Assembly: GCA_020055645.1 (NCBI GenBank)
Contig: CM034546.1
Span: 134,251,875-134,315,874, forward strand
DNA length: 64,000 nucleotides
Source of the DNA: Tomocerus qinae
Lineage: Eukaryota > Arthropoda > Collembola > Entomobryomorpha > Tomoceridae
Reading direction: 5' to 3'
Shown: one piece after another, positions 23,831 to 35,759 of the stretch
Numbering within the stretch: position 1 is the first letter of the stretch
Layout: each line of letters opens with the position of its first letter
The notes under the pieces: model-generated
Database searches by the model: none
The model's input: the letters and a program-made list of their open reading frames with translations, nothing else
Told to the model about the DNA's origin: nothing
Program-made: the position numbers and the translations under genes

Positions 23831-25600
23831 TGTATTATTGTGGATGTACATAGTTAGTAATAGTAGATTTTGGTAGTGTAGTAATAGACATAGAGAGGTA
23901 TCTACTCCTTCCTTACTCCTACTATAATAATTATATTACTTACTATAATTAATTAATATAGTGTCAATAGTGTGTATCTGGTATTGAAATTGAGTCATGA
24001 ATTTATTGTATAACAGAGTGTTCTAAAGCCAATTGAGTTTCAACACAATCTGTAATGTAAATGTGTAAAATATATTGCATTTGCTTTTCTAGTCATAGTA
24101 AATAGTTGTCTCAACGTAACTCGCTTTTCACAATGTGTATATTGTTATTGTAAGTGAAAACAATTCCAATTACAAAAGATCTAAGTAAATATAGGAAATA
24201 AGTGCATAGGTTACATAGTAGCACGCAATGAATTCAATTGAGTAAGTCTGGAAACGCTTTTAAAACTTAATGCTTATAGATAAAGAAAATTAAGTACACT
24301 TACTGTATTATATGCTATAGTGTATTAACTTTCACCAATTGCCTGGTTGAATTGTTTTCACTTTGTGTGGAAAAGGCAAACTAGTTATTAACATGTCTTA
24401 TAATTACGTATGAACCGCTTTGTTATTTACATTTAAAGATTTTTTACTACATATATAAGTAGTTAATTGTTTGAAAAGAAGTATTTACAAGTATTTGGTG
24501 CTTAACCAATAAAAATAAGTATGATGATGGACGAAGGTCAAAAAAGTAATTGTACACTTTACTTAGATGCCACTTTATCTCACTTTTTAGATGTATAATG
24601 CCGATGTCGTTGGTTTTAAGCGTTTGTGTATAAGTGCGATTATTTTGAAACAGTTTTCAATATTAGGCAGAATTTTGGCCTTCGTTCAGACTTTAACTAA
24701 ATAAACATAAATTAAAATGTAAAAGTCTTAGATGATAGTTATTATATATTATGATTAATATAGATGTGCATGACAATGTGCCTTCTTAAGTAACACATAA
24801 TCATTATTTAGTTATCATTCATATTATATCACAAATTTTTAACGTTATAATGCTGTGTATGTATGAGTTAATTGTTTTCCGAAAATAGTATATTGTTCCA
24901 CATTTATAAATTGTATACAAAAATCTAATTGGAATAAACTGCAAATAATGTATATTACACTATGTTTTGTTATTTCGTAATTGCATTGTAATCCTTTTAA
25001 TTGTCTCACAAATAGAGAAGCTATTATTCCATTGACTTTGCATGACAGCATGAGGAAAACTTTTTCGTAAAAATTTATATTATACTAGGTGAAACCTAGC
25101 ACATAAGATGTGCTAGAAAAATGTTGAAACATGTAATATTCTCGCGACTGCATATTGGCCCGAAATTCAATGACAGGGCGAAGATTTCAACCGCAGAAAT
25201 TTTCATAAATTCCCTGCGCGGCGTACTAACACGAAGTTCATGCATCCCTTTATTCCACCTCAGCTTCATACTATTGGTATGATATAGATAGATAGGTAAT
25301 TGATGAATATCTTTTGATAAACATCCAATCCAACCCATCATGACATCCGGATGGCAAGATATTGGTTCTCATCCAGCACACCGAACAAACTCGATAATCA
25401 AAGCTTAGAAGCTTAAAGAATATTTCGTAAAAAGTATCTACGTACAGATTGCTTAATTCGAACATTTATTTGTATTTGTTTGAATGCGAATTAAAAAAAT
25501 AACATGTCATTTCTTACGGTCGGCTATTTCAAACCTTGTAGTCGTAAAAATAAGCTTCTTAGATAGTATGGGGTCTATTGTTTGCTATTCGAGTTGTTCG
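23831..25600. other. Non-coding spacer
   Basis: Low-complexity AT-rich DNA. The minus-strand ORFs at 24845-25465 overlap each other in different frames and show no domain, signal or splice logic. Nothing supportable is seen. Confidence 0.5.
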
Positions 25601-25619
25601 ATTCACTTCAAAGGATGTG

Positions 25620-26053
25620 ACAACCAAACCAACTCCTTTCCATCCAGCCTATAATGAATGACCATCCAGGCTACTGTACCCATCCCATCCAGCCCATCAT
25701 CAACATTTAAGAAATTGCCTCCATCCTATCCAGCCCATTACCGACATCAAAGTAATTGTCCTTCCAGCCCATCCAAACATCCGAATGGGATGGTGGATGG
25801 TTATGTTTACATCTATGGTACATTGGTATGCAACATACTTAAAAACATAAGGAATATTTTACTACACATGTCCACACTTCGCGCTTATACTTTAAAAATG
25901 ATATTTATCAGCCGCCGCGGGTAAACCTCGGCTAAGGTGGCTCAACCGATGAAAAATGGGGAATCAACCGCCGCCGCCACTAAATATCACGGCTGAGGGC
26001 TCTGCTCATTTGTACACACACACATACAAACACACAAACATACGTACATACAA
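25620..26053. repeat. Simple-repeat patches
   Basis: 25640-25790 has dispersed copies of ccatccagcccatc. 25909-25980 is rich in GCC/CCG triplets. 26017-26052 is a degenerate (CA)n/(CATA)n tract. No gene. Confidence 0.6.
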
Positions 26054-26063
26054 AGGTATTTAA

Positions 26064-26194
26064 TAATGTGCCCCAAAGCAGTTTACCCGACGTCCACCAC
26101 ACGCAACATGCTATTGTCGGGTGCCTTCCGAAGTTACCCGACAAAGACGCTTTGCTAATAGTGGGCTTCGGGTAAACTGCTTTGGGGTACATTA
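26064..26194. mobile_element. piggyBac-like MITE (131 bp)
   Basis: Near-perfect inverted ends TAATGTGCCCCAAAGC and GCTTTGGGGTACATTA, about 27 bp long, are flanked on both sides by TTAA (26060-26063 and 26195-26198). A TTAA target duplication is characteristic of piggyBac elements. Confidence 0.7.
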
Positions 26195-26712
26195 TTAAAA
26201 ACATTCATTATTCAATACGCGTGCGCCAGACTACCTTTATACTTAAGTCATGATTTTCGCTTGACTTTTTTCATTCTTCACTGCATTTCGTTTCCATAGG
26301 ACTGTAATTAATAGTATAGGTCTTCACATAGGTTACTAAGAAGGAAAGTAGTTGATCTATTATTGACGTCCATTTTCATAAATTGTTGTGAAATTTTATA
26401 TGCATCAGGAGAGAACTATTTGTATCCAAATGAATAGTTGTGAACATAAGTTAGAAATAGAAATGAGTCTCTTGTCTCTTACTTTCGAAAATAATATTTT
26501 TCTTAAAGATTTAGAATAATGACAAGTGATAGTGATAAGAAATAGTTATTGGATAGTAGAACCAGTATTGCTATATTGTACGAATATTGGAATGTTTAAT
26601 TAGGAAAACGGGAAATGGTGATAGTGACGACCTTGTTGTACATATACATTATGGATTAAAGAGTGTTGGTGTGATAATGTCTGTTTTGAAATGATGCAAG
26701 TGATATTACCGG

Positions 26713-26873
26713 CAAGCACGTATCCAGTAGGGGGCGGGGGGAGCAGCGCCCCCCTAAATTTGAGAAAAAGAGAGGATTTTTTCCAAAAATTGCGAAAATT
26801 TTTCGCGTTTCGCGCGAGTATGTCTTATTTTTGGTTCCGCCCCTCCTTGGCCAAATTTCTAGATACGTGCCTG
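26713..26873. mobile_element. hAT-type MITE (161 bp)
   Basis: Ends CAAGCACGTATCCAG and CTAGATACGTGCCTG with an 8-bp target duplication ATTACCGG (26705-26712 and 26874-26881). The interior starts with a G/C run and then has AT-rich text. Same family as 27901-28099 and, more loosely, 2867-3000. Confidence 0.87.
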
Positions 26874-26881
26874 ATTACCGG

Positions 26882-27124
26882 CTAAGAATTTTTTAATACG
26901 CCAATGGATTTCGATCATATTTCCTCCTTATTTAATAAATATTGCTTTACTGCAAGTACAACGCTTTAAAGTAATTATCACTATGACGCTTGGTAATCAA
27001 TCTATTGAAGAATGTTGACTGTCATATTTAATTTAAGTGTTCATTTCATATACTTCAGAATTCAGAAATTTATGACGATTTTATGAATTCATTTACAGTA
27101 GGTTAAAAGTATGTCTACTAATAT
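26882..27124. other. Non-coding spacer
   Basis: AT-rich. No ORF, repeat or RNA seen. Confidence 0.5.
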
Positions 27125-27900
27125 GATTGGTGCCACGTAAACTGGTCTTTGTAAACTGGTCTTCGAGCATAAGTAAACTGGTCTTACCGAAAACCCAACT
27201 GGGCTTCCCGTAAAAGTAAATTGGTCTTCCCGCAAAACCAACTGGTCTTCCTGAAAAAGTAAACTGGTCTTCCGGGAAAAGTAAACTGGTCATATGAGTC
27301 TGATTGTATGCAAAATAATTCACATGTCACATAAACTGTTACATTTTTATTAGTCCTTTTATATACATCAAAAACGAAATAGCAATTAACAGTTTGTAAG
27401 TGAATTATACAAAAACACTGATTTAAAATATTGCCAATCACTCAACAACGATTTTTTTCTTATGGCTCATTATTCTTTTTTGAAAAGTCAAGAATGCCAA
27501 TGCGTAGCAATAGCGTTTGATAGGTATAGTGTTGTAGGTGCCAAGAGTGCTTTTAATTTGAGCATCTAAATTAATATATCTAGCCTTCTTCCTTTCCATC
27601 TGAATGTATAAATTAATGGCATTGCTTTATACCATTTATCCTCTTCAAGTTTTTTTAAAAAACCTTTAAAAGTTGGATGCGTGAATCTAAATCTGACACT
27701 CAATGAGAAACGATATCCCTATGCACTGTTAATAGTGTGAGGAATTCCTTCTAAAACCCTCGAAAGTTGTATGTCGTATTCCGTACGAATAAAAATAATA
27801 AGATAAGAATATGTTTGCATAAATTAGTAATGTATAATCATTTAACATAACATATTATACATGCTAAAACCCAGCCACGTTGGTTTGGTGGAGTACTCAG

Positions 27901-28099
27901 CAAGGACGTATTTAGGGATGGGCTTTACGGGCTGAAGCCCCCCCCCCCAGAAATCCAAGAAAAAGGGAATTTTTTTCTCAAAATAGCAAAAAATTTTGCC
28001 ATTTTTAGGCCATTTTTGACTCATTTCTTTCAAAAAATGCCAAACCAAGCCTATTGGAAATCTAGCCCCATCCGAAACTCAGTTCTGCATACGTGCTTG
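27901..28099. mobile_element. hAT-type MITE (199 bp)
   Basis: Ends CAAGGACGTATTTAG and CATACGTGCTTG with a perfect 8-bp target duplication GTACTCAG (27893-27900 and 28100-28107). It has a C-run and AT-rich interior as in the 26713 element. Confidence 0.87.
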
Positions 28100-28500
28100 G
28101 TACTCAGTCGTCTGACTAATCAATGTGTACTTCCACTGCCAGTTCGATTCTTTGGCTGAATTGGCTGGGTGACCGGCCGAGGGCTGTTTAAAGGCGAGTA
28201 TTTGAGTTGTTAATGTGGAATTAAGACAAAGGTTAAGCACGAACCCGCAATTACAAGGGCCATCACATGGATACCTCGTCTCGACTACGAGAGTAGCTTG
28301 GATAACCTGTCTTTGTTGGGCTAGTAGACTTCCGATAACAGTCCCACAACAGTGACTCGTAAATGACAGCCTTAGGCTTTTCGGGCATTACTTAACAACA
28401 ATACCAGTGTTAAGGGAGTTGGCAATAGGCCCGTAATGAGGCCTGTGCCCAGTACTATCACTATGTGGTGAGGCAGTACACACCATATAACATAGATACA
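28100..28500 (+). repeat. Possible tRNA-derived SINE
   Basis: The block is GC-richer than its surroundings. TACTCAGTCGTCTGAC (box-A-like) is followed after ~35 bases by AGTTCGATTC (box-B-like), the spacing of an internal RNA polymerase III promoter. If real, the MITE at 27901 inserted near its start. No poly(A) end or target duplication was found. Confidence 0.35.
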
Positions 28501-28884
28501 TTATACATCAGATTACATCCTATCTATAGACGTCATGGCTTACAGTAAGACCAGTTTATTTTTGCGGGAGGACCAGTTTACTTTTGCGGGAGGACCAGTT
28601 TACTTTTGCGGGAGGACCAGTTTACTTATACCCAAAAGACCAGTTCACTAAGACCAATTTACATACGACCATATAATATAATAATTATTATTATTGCATC
28701 AAGCTATCCTTTTAAACAATGCAGTCAATGTCAAACTTAAAATTAGCTGGTGGCATCAACAAAATAAAATAATTTACAATTTCAACATTTTATAGATATT
28801 CCTTATACTTGAGGTTACATCAAATAATTAAAGCATTCTAAACAATATAATACCTATCCACAATCAATACATCCACGTGTGAAA

Positions 28885-29245
28885 CACCGCTTTATAGGAA
28901 TGCCTGATCGGTCTGTCTGTCCGTCCGTCTGTTAGCACGATAACTCAAAACAGGTTTGAGATAACCAATTCAAACTTTCTGTTAGTGATGATGAAAAGTG
29001 AGTTCGAAAATGAACAAACTCGGAGACACCCCCCTGCCTTTGGGCGTGGTCCAAAAAAATAAAAATTTGTGTAACTTTAGTTATTGACATTATAGAATGA
29101 AATTAAAATTGTTCGTTAGCTTATTAGTCAGGTCATGTCAAGTCACAAGTGTCAAAATGTCAAAAGGTCATTAGAAAAAATCATTAAAAACGTCATGTAA
29201 CGGTTTGAGATAATCAGTTCAAACTTTCTATGGGATTTCACACCA
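28885..29245. repeat. Dispersed-repeat-like block
   Basis: It contains ctgtctgtccgtccgtctg followed by gttagcacgataactc, and two direct copies of a block with ggtttgagataa, cagttc/aattc and aaactttc (near 28952 and 29209). This text type is common in arthropod repeats. No ORF. Confidence 0.4.
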
Positions 29246-29306
29246 CTTTCTTACGCCCATTTGTACATGGTTTATTTTTATTGCATTGTTTTGTATAATT
29301 TCTGTG

Positions 29307-29314
29307 TATATAAG
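29307..29314 (+). promoter_or_regulatory. TATA box of the small secreted peptide gene
   Basis: TATATAAG lies about 170 bases upstream of the ATG at 29482. Transcription would start near 29337-29358, where tcagt initiator-like text occurs. The 5' untranslated part has no upstream ATG in a longer frame. Confidence 0.55.
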
Positions 29315-29481
29315 TGTAAGCATAAGAAGTTCTGTTCTGCTGTTCATATTCCGTATCAGTGATAGTTAACATTACGTCTCGTCTCATATTATCTTTCACT
29401 TATTTTTATTTAACGAAGTAATGAAGTAATTATAACGACAAGATAATTCTCAAATTCTGAACATACATAGTTGTTTGAATT

Positions 29482-30000
29482 ATGTCTCTCAGTTGTACCC
29501 GTTTTGCTATAGCATTGGCGCTAATTGCTGTTATGTCCATCTGTGGTACGTTTTTTATATCAAGTTGCTATTTAACTTTTGCATAGTCAGTATTAAATCA
29601 ATAAGTCAATAAACGAGAAAATATTAACCTAATTATACCTAATCTAACTTCACGTAACTCAATATAACTTAACATATACACTTTCTCACCAAAAATAGAA
29701 ATTTTGATTGAACTTGTGGACTATACACCAAAACCTTTTGGCAGCCGCGTGAGCTACTTCCGCTGCCCTGTCCCATGTATAAGTAAACTTCTCTAACACT
29801 TTACTGATAACCTTTTTTATTTTTTTTAATCAGGCGTATTCCAAAGTGGAAAGGAGTATGTCTACGGCTACCATAGCTCACTCCTTGCTGGATCTAAGGA
29901 TTTTGTACCATTCAATCCTGCCCATGCTATAGGCGGAGACCTTAGTATTCCACGAAACGGCAAGTCACAACCACTGAACCACCATGAATTCAGTTCATGA
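29482..30000 (+). CDS. 76-residue secreted peptide resembling the N-terminus of vitellogenin-type lipoproteins
   Basis: Two exons, 29482-29545 and 29834-30000, with GT-AG borders and closing phase. Residues 1-22 form a clean signal peptide (hydrophobic core FAIALALIAVMSI). The second exon starts VFQSGKEYVYGYHSSLLAGS and continues to a Gly/Ile segment. This matches the opening of the LPD_N domain of vitellogenin and apolipophorin, where GKEYVY.Y...L.G is typical. The protein stops after 76 residues, whereas the family normally exceeds 1000. AATAAA follows at 30270. It is either a truncated duplicate or a real small product. A GCAAGT at 29970 could be a non-canonical donor left from a longer gene. 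The family assignment rests on one motif. Confidence 0.6.
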
Positions 30001-30269
30001 CCGATAACTGCGGACTGCTAGCTTCTCTTCCCAAAATATTTAAATATTTAGTTCAAAAAGGAAAGGTCAACATCAATTACTATATTTGCAGCCGCTAATC
30101 AACGAATATAGACTGTGTTTTCAAATTTATAATACTATATTCCACCCTGTATATTTCAAATTGATCATTAAGCACAATTTATGAAGGCTAAATAAGCTTT
30201 TTTACCTTTCGGTATATAATTTCAATATAAAATGTATATTTACCCCACTTTCCCATGAAATCTTGTCAT

Positions 30270-30275
30270 AATAAA
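30270..30275 (+). terminator. Poly(A) signal of the small secreted peptide gene
   Basis: AATAAA, 270 bases after the stop codon, on the same strand and before the convergent receptor gene. Confidence 0.5.
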
Positions 30276-30372
30276 GTCTAATCAAACATTAATACTTTAC
30301 ATAATATAATTATTTAATCAACAACAATACAAAACAAAATAGATTCTATTTTTTAAATTTTAAAATTGAATG

Positions 30373-30378
30373 TTTATT
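30373..30378 (-). terminator. Poly(A) signal of the ionotropic receptor gene
   Basis: AATAAA on the minus strand, about 120 bases past the stop codon at 30501. The small secreted peptide gene converges on it from the other side. Confidence 0.45.
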
Positions 30379-30500
30379 TCATGTTTAGTTTTAGTACTAA
30401 ATATTTTTATGATACTTAACTCACTATTAACAATTTTTCCGAAGGTACAATTTCAGTAATGAGGTAGATAACTATATTAATCACTTTCTTAAATACTTAC

Positions 30501-33500
30501 TCATGATTCTATTCTACTGATCTCCGAAGATTTAATTAACTTTTCGGCAGCCAAAATTATTCCGGTCAAAATTATGCCAAAGAATAAAAGGACAAATGGA
30601 GTAAACAAGTCTTCCATATCAAGAGAATGAAATTCACGTATTACTTTGAGAGGACATGTTATCACTGTTTCTGTAAGTTTGAGATGAGACCGCAATCTCT
30701 TGTTAAATCCCTTTTCTTTCATTTCCATTGTTCTACAATTAAAACGAAAATACGTAATATAATTTTTTTCTTCTTTTACAATAACTCTTTACGTTGCTCA
30801 TCACGCCTGCATAGCAACCGCATGGGTCTATCTAAATGCGTGTTAAAAAATGCTTTACATCAAGCTTTATTCCTCCCGAAGATTACGGCCGATTTTTATG
30901 AGACTTACATTTTTGGAATCCTGGACAATCGAGGAACACAGGAGGGCGGATGGACTTTTGATATTATTGCTTTAAATGGTGCAAAAAAATCAACATTGTA
31001 TAAAAACTAAAACTGATTCACTTTTTTTGGAATTCGATTTTTTTAAAGCATTTAAAGCAATAATATCAAAAGTCCATCCGCCCTCCTGTGTTCCTCGATT
31101 GTCCAGGATTCCAAAAATGTAAGTCCCATAAAAATCGGCCGTAATCTTCGGGAGGAATAAAGCTTGATGTAAAGCATTTTTTAACACGCATTTAGATAGG
31201 CCCATGCGGTTGCTATGCAGGCGTGATGAGCAACCTTAATAACATTTTACTATTATTTTTTAAATGAAATAAAATCATTACAACAGTGTGAGGGCTTCTT
31301 TTAGTATGGACGACTTTTTAACAAACATTCCCAATTGCTGTGAACGAGTTTCAGAGGAAATTTTTGAAATGGAATTGCAGTAAAATTCTTGTTGGTTTCC
31401 ACCGACGATCCAATCTCTTTCAAACCAGTCTCCTGGGTTTAGAAAAGCGCTGTTTGGCTGTTTTAGTTTATCTATCGCAGATAGGCCATTTAAAACGGTA
31501 GTAGTAAAAGGAAATCCCTAGATTAAAACCAAAATACATTTATTTTATTTCCTCTCTCTGAAACAAATTCTAGTTGTTCTTCGGTAATAATACCTGGTAA
31601 AAATTCCACTGAGCATAAACTTTGAAGTTGAACTTGGAAAGTTGAGAAAATTGTTGAATAGGAACAAATTCCACAGAGAGAATTGCAATTACATAAGAGC
31701 AATAAATGGAAAACATAATTAAATTTAGAAAGAGTACTTGCAATTGCATAAATCTAGCCGAAAATACTACATGTTCCCAAACTAGGCCTAGAAACAACCA
31801 CAAACGTATAAAAATTAAATTTTTAATGATTTCAACTTAGTTTAATGACATCATTTTATGAACCTTGTTGACAAATTGTGGAAATTGAATTGAAAATCGG
31901 ATTTCTTTCTGAATCCTGACTGGGATCAATCCACCGTAGAATTACTTTTCCTACTATGAAGTCGGCTACCATCAGCAATATCCATAGAGCTCCCAAAATT
32001 AACCAAATTAAAGTGGAAAAAGTGTCCAGAAAAATATTTCTGATTGTGTTTGCTTTGGGTTGTCGAAAATATGCAAACGATCTTTTAAAAAAGCATAAAC
32101 GAATTCTTGAATTGCAAACTTTGTCTAACAATATACTTTCTAAATGGTTATTAAAGGATTTTTTCGTGTGTTGTTACTTGACTTCGAAAGTGGGTTGGAT
32201 GATGTAAAAGTCCTTGGAGTATTTAAAATCAAAGAAAGCTGGAGAAATTGACACATCAGCAGCTCCATCATTAACCTGGCCAATAATTCCTCCCACATCA
32301 GTCCCATTCGGCAATGACGTTTGCCACGTGGAATTGTCAAGTACAATAATGCTAATTAAGTGAAGGACATTTAATTTTCTTTCACATTGCCCATTTAAAG
32401 TATAAGAATTTTTTTTCTTACTTCCAGTTCAAAGAATCGCGAATATAATTCAAATTTCCGACATCAAGAATGTCATCTTTAAGCTTAAATTTAAAAACAA
32501 TGATTTAGTTTTATAAATTTCGTTAGAAATTTCTTACAACTTACAACAAGAGCAGCAAAAATTGAGATTCCCAAAAATGTTTCTTTTCTTCCCCCATTTC
32601 GAAGATAATTATAATCTTCTATCCCTTGCACTTCTTCAAGGATAGCTTTCCCTCTGAAAAAGAAAATTCTTACAACCACCAAGTTTTTAATGGGTTTCAA
32701 TTGATTGAATTCCGGGTAAAGAAGTTTAAATATAACAAACACATTTCTATGAGCAAAGTAGCTGAAGTTGAATTTCAAATTTTTAATTTCCATTTTATCT
32801 TTTATTGGTAGCGGCCAGTGAAGAAGACACTGATTTAATGATATTGGAATATTATTTGAGTCATAAATCTGTAAAAATGCAATTGCATTATGTGCGGGCT
32901 TCTAGTTATATAAAAAATAACATTAAAAAATTACTTACATGCTCCAATATGGTATAAAACACTGGAATGGTTTTTGGCCTCAGGCTAATCCACACTTCAT
33001 TATTTGTACGCAAAAAATTCTGTTTCAAAATGTCCACTATATGGGACACATTGTTTGCTATTAGGTTTGCTAACTCCCAATCAAGAAGGTTTATTTGTGT
33101 ACCTTATATAGGAAAATTTAAATAATTAAATTAGTTAAATCCATGCAGTGGTCTTCTGTAATAGAATGTAGATTTGACAATAGTTTCCCTTGAGTCCTTG
33201 AGTAATTGAATAGGAATAGTCACTTTTGTAATTATTATATTACCTATACTATGATGGCCATTACCAAAAAAATAAGTAATTGACGTTTTTCTGGGTCCAT
33301 GATTTCTGAAAATGCTAAAAATATGCATATTTTGAACAATTTACATCTTTTAGATAAGCAATAAATAATTGAAAATCTTATGAGGATGACTATACCTGAC
33401 TTCTATTGCAGAATTATCGGTATGGTCAATAGTATCTAGTAAAATTTCTTCATAGCAAACACTTTCGACTAGAAATATCATTAGTATTATAAAATAAAAC

Positions 33501-33532
33501 ACGCGGCTGCATCCAACGCAACTGGCAGTCAT
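30501..33532 (-). CDS. Ionotropic receptor (IR), divergent chemosensory type
   Basis: Ten exons: 33532-33396, 33305-33244, 33102-32939, 32868-32545, 32483-32422, 32351-32178, 32081-31864, 31787-31594, 31517-31282, 30732-30501. All are GT-AG; phases close to exactly 600 residues. Signal peptide about 1-25. The ligand-binding lobe S1 spans exons 4-6, ending WQTSLPNGTDVGGIIGQVND and ADVSISP. TM1 is about 326-352 (STLIWLILGALWILLMVADF), the pore STICQQG about 375-381, TM2 about 395-419, the S2 lobe about 420-560 and TM3 about 565-586 (PFVLLFFGIILTGIILAAE). The pore QQG and the WL/TM1 context are typical of arthropod IRs. There is no separate amino-terminal domain, as in most divergent IRs. Such proteins are ligand-gated cation channels in sensory dendrites. 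Donor GTTCAT of exon 7 is weak but phase-required. The subfamily cannot be assigned. Confidence 0.9.
30793..31234. repeat. Near-perfect inverted repeat, 186-bp arms
   Basis: Arms 30793-30978 and 31049-31234 are equal in length and differ at two positions, with a 70-bp spacer. It lies in intron 9 of the ionotropic receptor gene. Each arm carries an ORF whose translation includes GLSKCVLKNALHQ; the ORFs at 30627-31010 (+) and 30990-31205 (-) are the two mirror copies. A transcript would form a long, almost perfect hairpin. Confidence 0.9.
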
Positions 33533-33570
33533 TTTTTCTTGTCTTAAAACCCATCACCTGTAGACTTTGG

Positions 33571-33578
33571 CTTTTATA
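33571..33578 (-). promoter_or_regulatory. TATA box of the ionotropic receptor gene
   Basis: TATAAAAG on the minus strand, 39 bases before the ATG at 33532. This predicts a very short leader of about 15 bases. A decayed copy of the region just downstream of it, with the start of exon 1, occurs near 48900. Confidence 0.6.
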
Positions 33579-33599
33579 TCTCAAAGGATGCAATTAAAA

Positions 33600-34850
33600 A
33601 GTATCTTATTTTAAATACCTACTCCAATAAACTAATTACGTATTTATTATTACAAATCGTTATAAAAATCCTGCACAAAATATGTCCTTGATGTAGATTC
33701 TTACATTACTGAAGTATAATTCCCCTTGAAAAAATTATCTAACGGAATGAGGGCAAATATGCATAATATATTCGTAGTAATGTATAACATCTATATAGTA
33801 GTAAATGTCAATGGATAAAGCACTTTGCCCAAACCTATTGAGAAATTCTTTTGTATTTTAAATGCAGGGTCCTATAATAATAAAAGCATTAATAGAGCTT
33901 TCCGTGCTCAATAAAGTTATTTATATATTAGGTACGCACTAAAAGTTTGAACTATGACGCTCTATCATCTTAGTTATAATTTATTATGTTTTATATCAAT
34001 AATTATTACACTATAATGATATATATTATAAGCATTATAATATGATAACAATCATTTATCTGTTTTAAGTACAATTATTATATAGAAATCGATTCAAGGC
34101 TGTACTTAGGTGGTATTATTATGTACGACAAATTTGGTATTTATAGTGTAAACATTTTGTAAACTAGTGCAACGCAGAAACGATATTATTCTTATTTTAC
34201 TCGATAACAAAGAAATGAGGAGATAATCGGACAGGACATGTGGGTGATTATTACATCCAAACTGCAGTTTGTGCCTCGTTCAATTTGTGCATAAATAAAA
34301 CAGCTTTTATACCTTAAATTTAAGTGCTTTAAACTTATGAAATATTTTTGAAATCGAAAAATATTGATTTCAATACTAGAAATAAGTTTGGGTCACTAGC
34401 AGCTCTTCAAAAAGTTTCATAAAGATATGTGAAAAACTATAGGAGGAGATAGTAAACATAATTTCCAAAATCCCCCACTCTTTACATGTAAAAATCTGAC
34501 TTTAAAAATGAAAACGATCATTTGAGTTTCTGATTATGAAATGCACGTGCAGTAAAAATTTTAAAGAATTCTAACGGTATTTAGAGGTACTTTAAATGTA
34601 ATTATTATAATGATTACAGTGAGCAGTACTTTGCAGATGTGGCGTAAAACAAAGCTCAACATTTTAATTTTAATGCAAAATTCAATATTACTAATTTTGT
34701 ATCACTTTTTGAGAAATTCATTATTTGTAATAAAACTTGGAGGTCAGCTTTAATGTGAAAAAGATCAATAGAAAGCCATTCCAAAATATAATAATTAACA
34801 TAAATACCCGATGAGCTGTATACTCAATGGTAATCGATTGGAATTTTATA
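33600..34850. other. Intergenic spacer
   Basis: AT-rich, no ORF of interest, no clear repeat. Confidence 0.5.
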
Positions 34851-34879
34851 CACTTTATTTATTTAATAAGCTATTAGAG

Positions 34880-35633
34880 CTACGCTACATCAATTTTAGC
34901 AAAGACTGTGGCACTGCATGCTTTGTTTCCTCCTCCTTTGTCTCCCACTACTAATTCTGATTTATGTGGCTTCTTTTCCTTCTTCAGTTGACAGCAAAGC
35001 GTTGCAAATGCAACAAACAAAAAGATCTGCCAAATTAAAAAGTATTTTATGAATGCATGTTTTGTTTGAATACATTATAAGTAAGTGTCATAGTCATTAA
35101 AAATCGTGTAAAAATGTAATATTAATGTATAAAACATAGTTTAAAATGTAAAACGTAAAAGGAATCAATCTATAAAATTTAGTTTAAAAGAGCTTTATTA
35201 TAAAATGAAAATGTGGTTTAAAAATGTCAGTAATGTATAGTATATAAAATGTAATTTAAATATGTAATTATGAAGTAAGGATTAAATAAGAATTTTAAAT
35301 ACATTTATTTAAGTTTGAAAAATAAATTATTGAATCATACAGTTCTCTCAAAGTTCTTTGAAAAATGTCAAATGTGGACTGCAATTTTAACTTTGAAAAA
35401 TAAATTTTGCTTTGACCGATATTTTAATTTTGTCAAGTAAAATTTGGCCATGGGGAATACTTAATTATTTTAACTTTTATAGAAATATTATTATCAGGGA
35501 CTCTACTTCTAATAATAATATTCGAAATACAGATAATTTACTAAAATTAAGAAACAAATTATCTTACCAATAGCAGAATAGTAATTGCCATAAATAGATA
35601 TGCCAAATTTCCCAATTTGTAAAACGTGAACAT
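34880..35633 (-). CDS. 70-residue single-pass membrane protein, unknown family
   Basis: Two exons, 35633-35568 and 35026-34880, with donor TTG|GTAAGA and acceptor TTTGGCAG, phase 0. The ATG is preceded by an in-frame TGA. Residues 10-37 form one long hydrophobic helix (LAYLFMAITILLL joined to IFLFVAFATLCC). It is followed by a basic juxtamembrane KKEKKPHK and a polar tail GDKGGGNKACSATV. The positive-inside rule puts the tail in the cytoplasm. The intron falls inside the membrane helix. AATAAA follows on the minus strand at 34859-34854, about 20 bases past the stop. I do not recognise a family; a small membrane regulator is only a guess. The coherent exon pair and nearby poly(A) signal support a real gene. 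Confidence 0.55.
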
Positions 35634-35759
35634 CCTTTTTCACAAATACAAAAAGTGGATTTGCTTGTAAACGATTTTATTCTTTGATCTGGACAAAAAA
35701 AATCACAATTTTCTACAAATAGTGAGGTTTCTATGATTTTATTCCATTTCAATGTCGTT

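Larger units (their letters stand above)
27125..28675. mobile_element. Foldback element with inverted minisatellite arms
   Basis: 27125-27293 holds about seven diverged copies of a unit containing taaactggtcttcc. 28548-28675 holds the reverse complement, ggaccagtttac..., in five or six copies. The arms bound about 1.25 kb that includes the MITE at 27901 and a SINE-like block. Inverted minisatellite arms around unrelated DNA are typical of foldback elements. The minus ORFs at 27093-27441 are products of the array. Confidence 0.6.

Noticed and set aside
32401-32700. Possible 20-bp intron at GTAAGA...TTTCAG within receptor exon 4
   Set aside because: Too short for an intron, and the reading frame is open through it.
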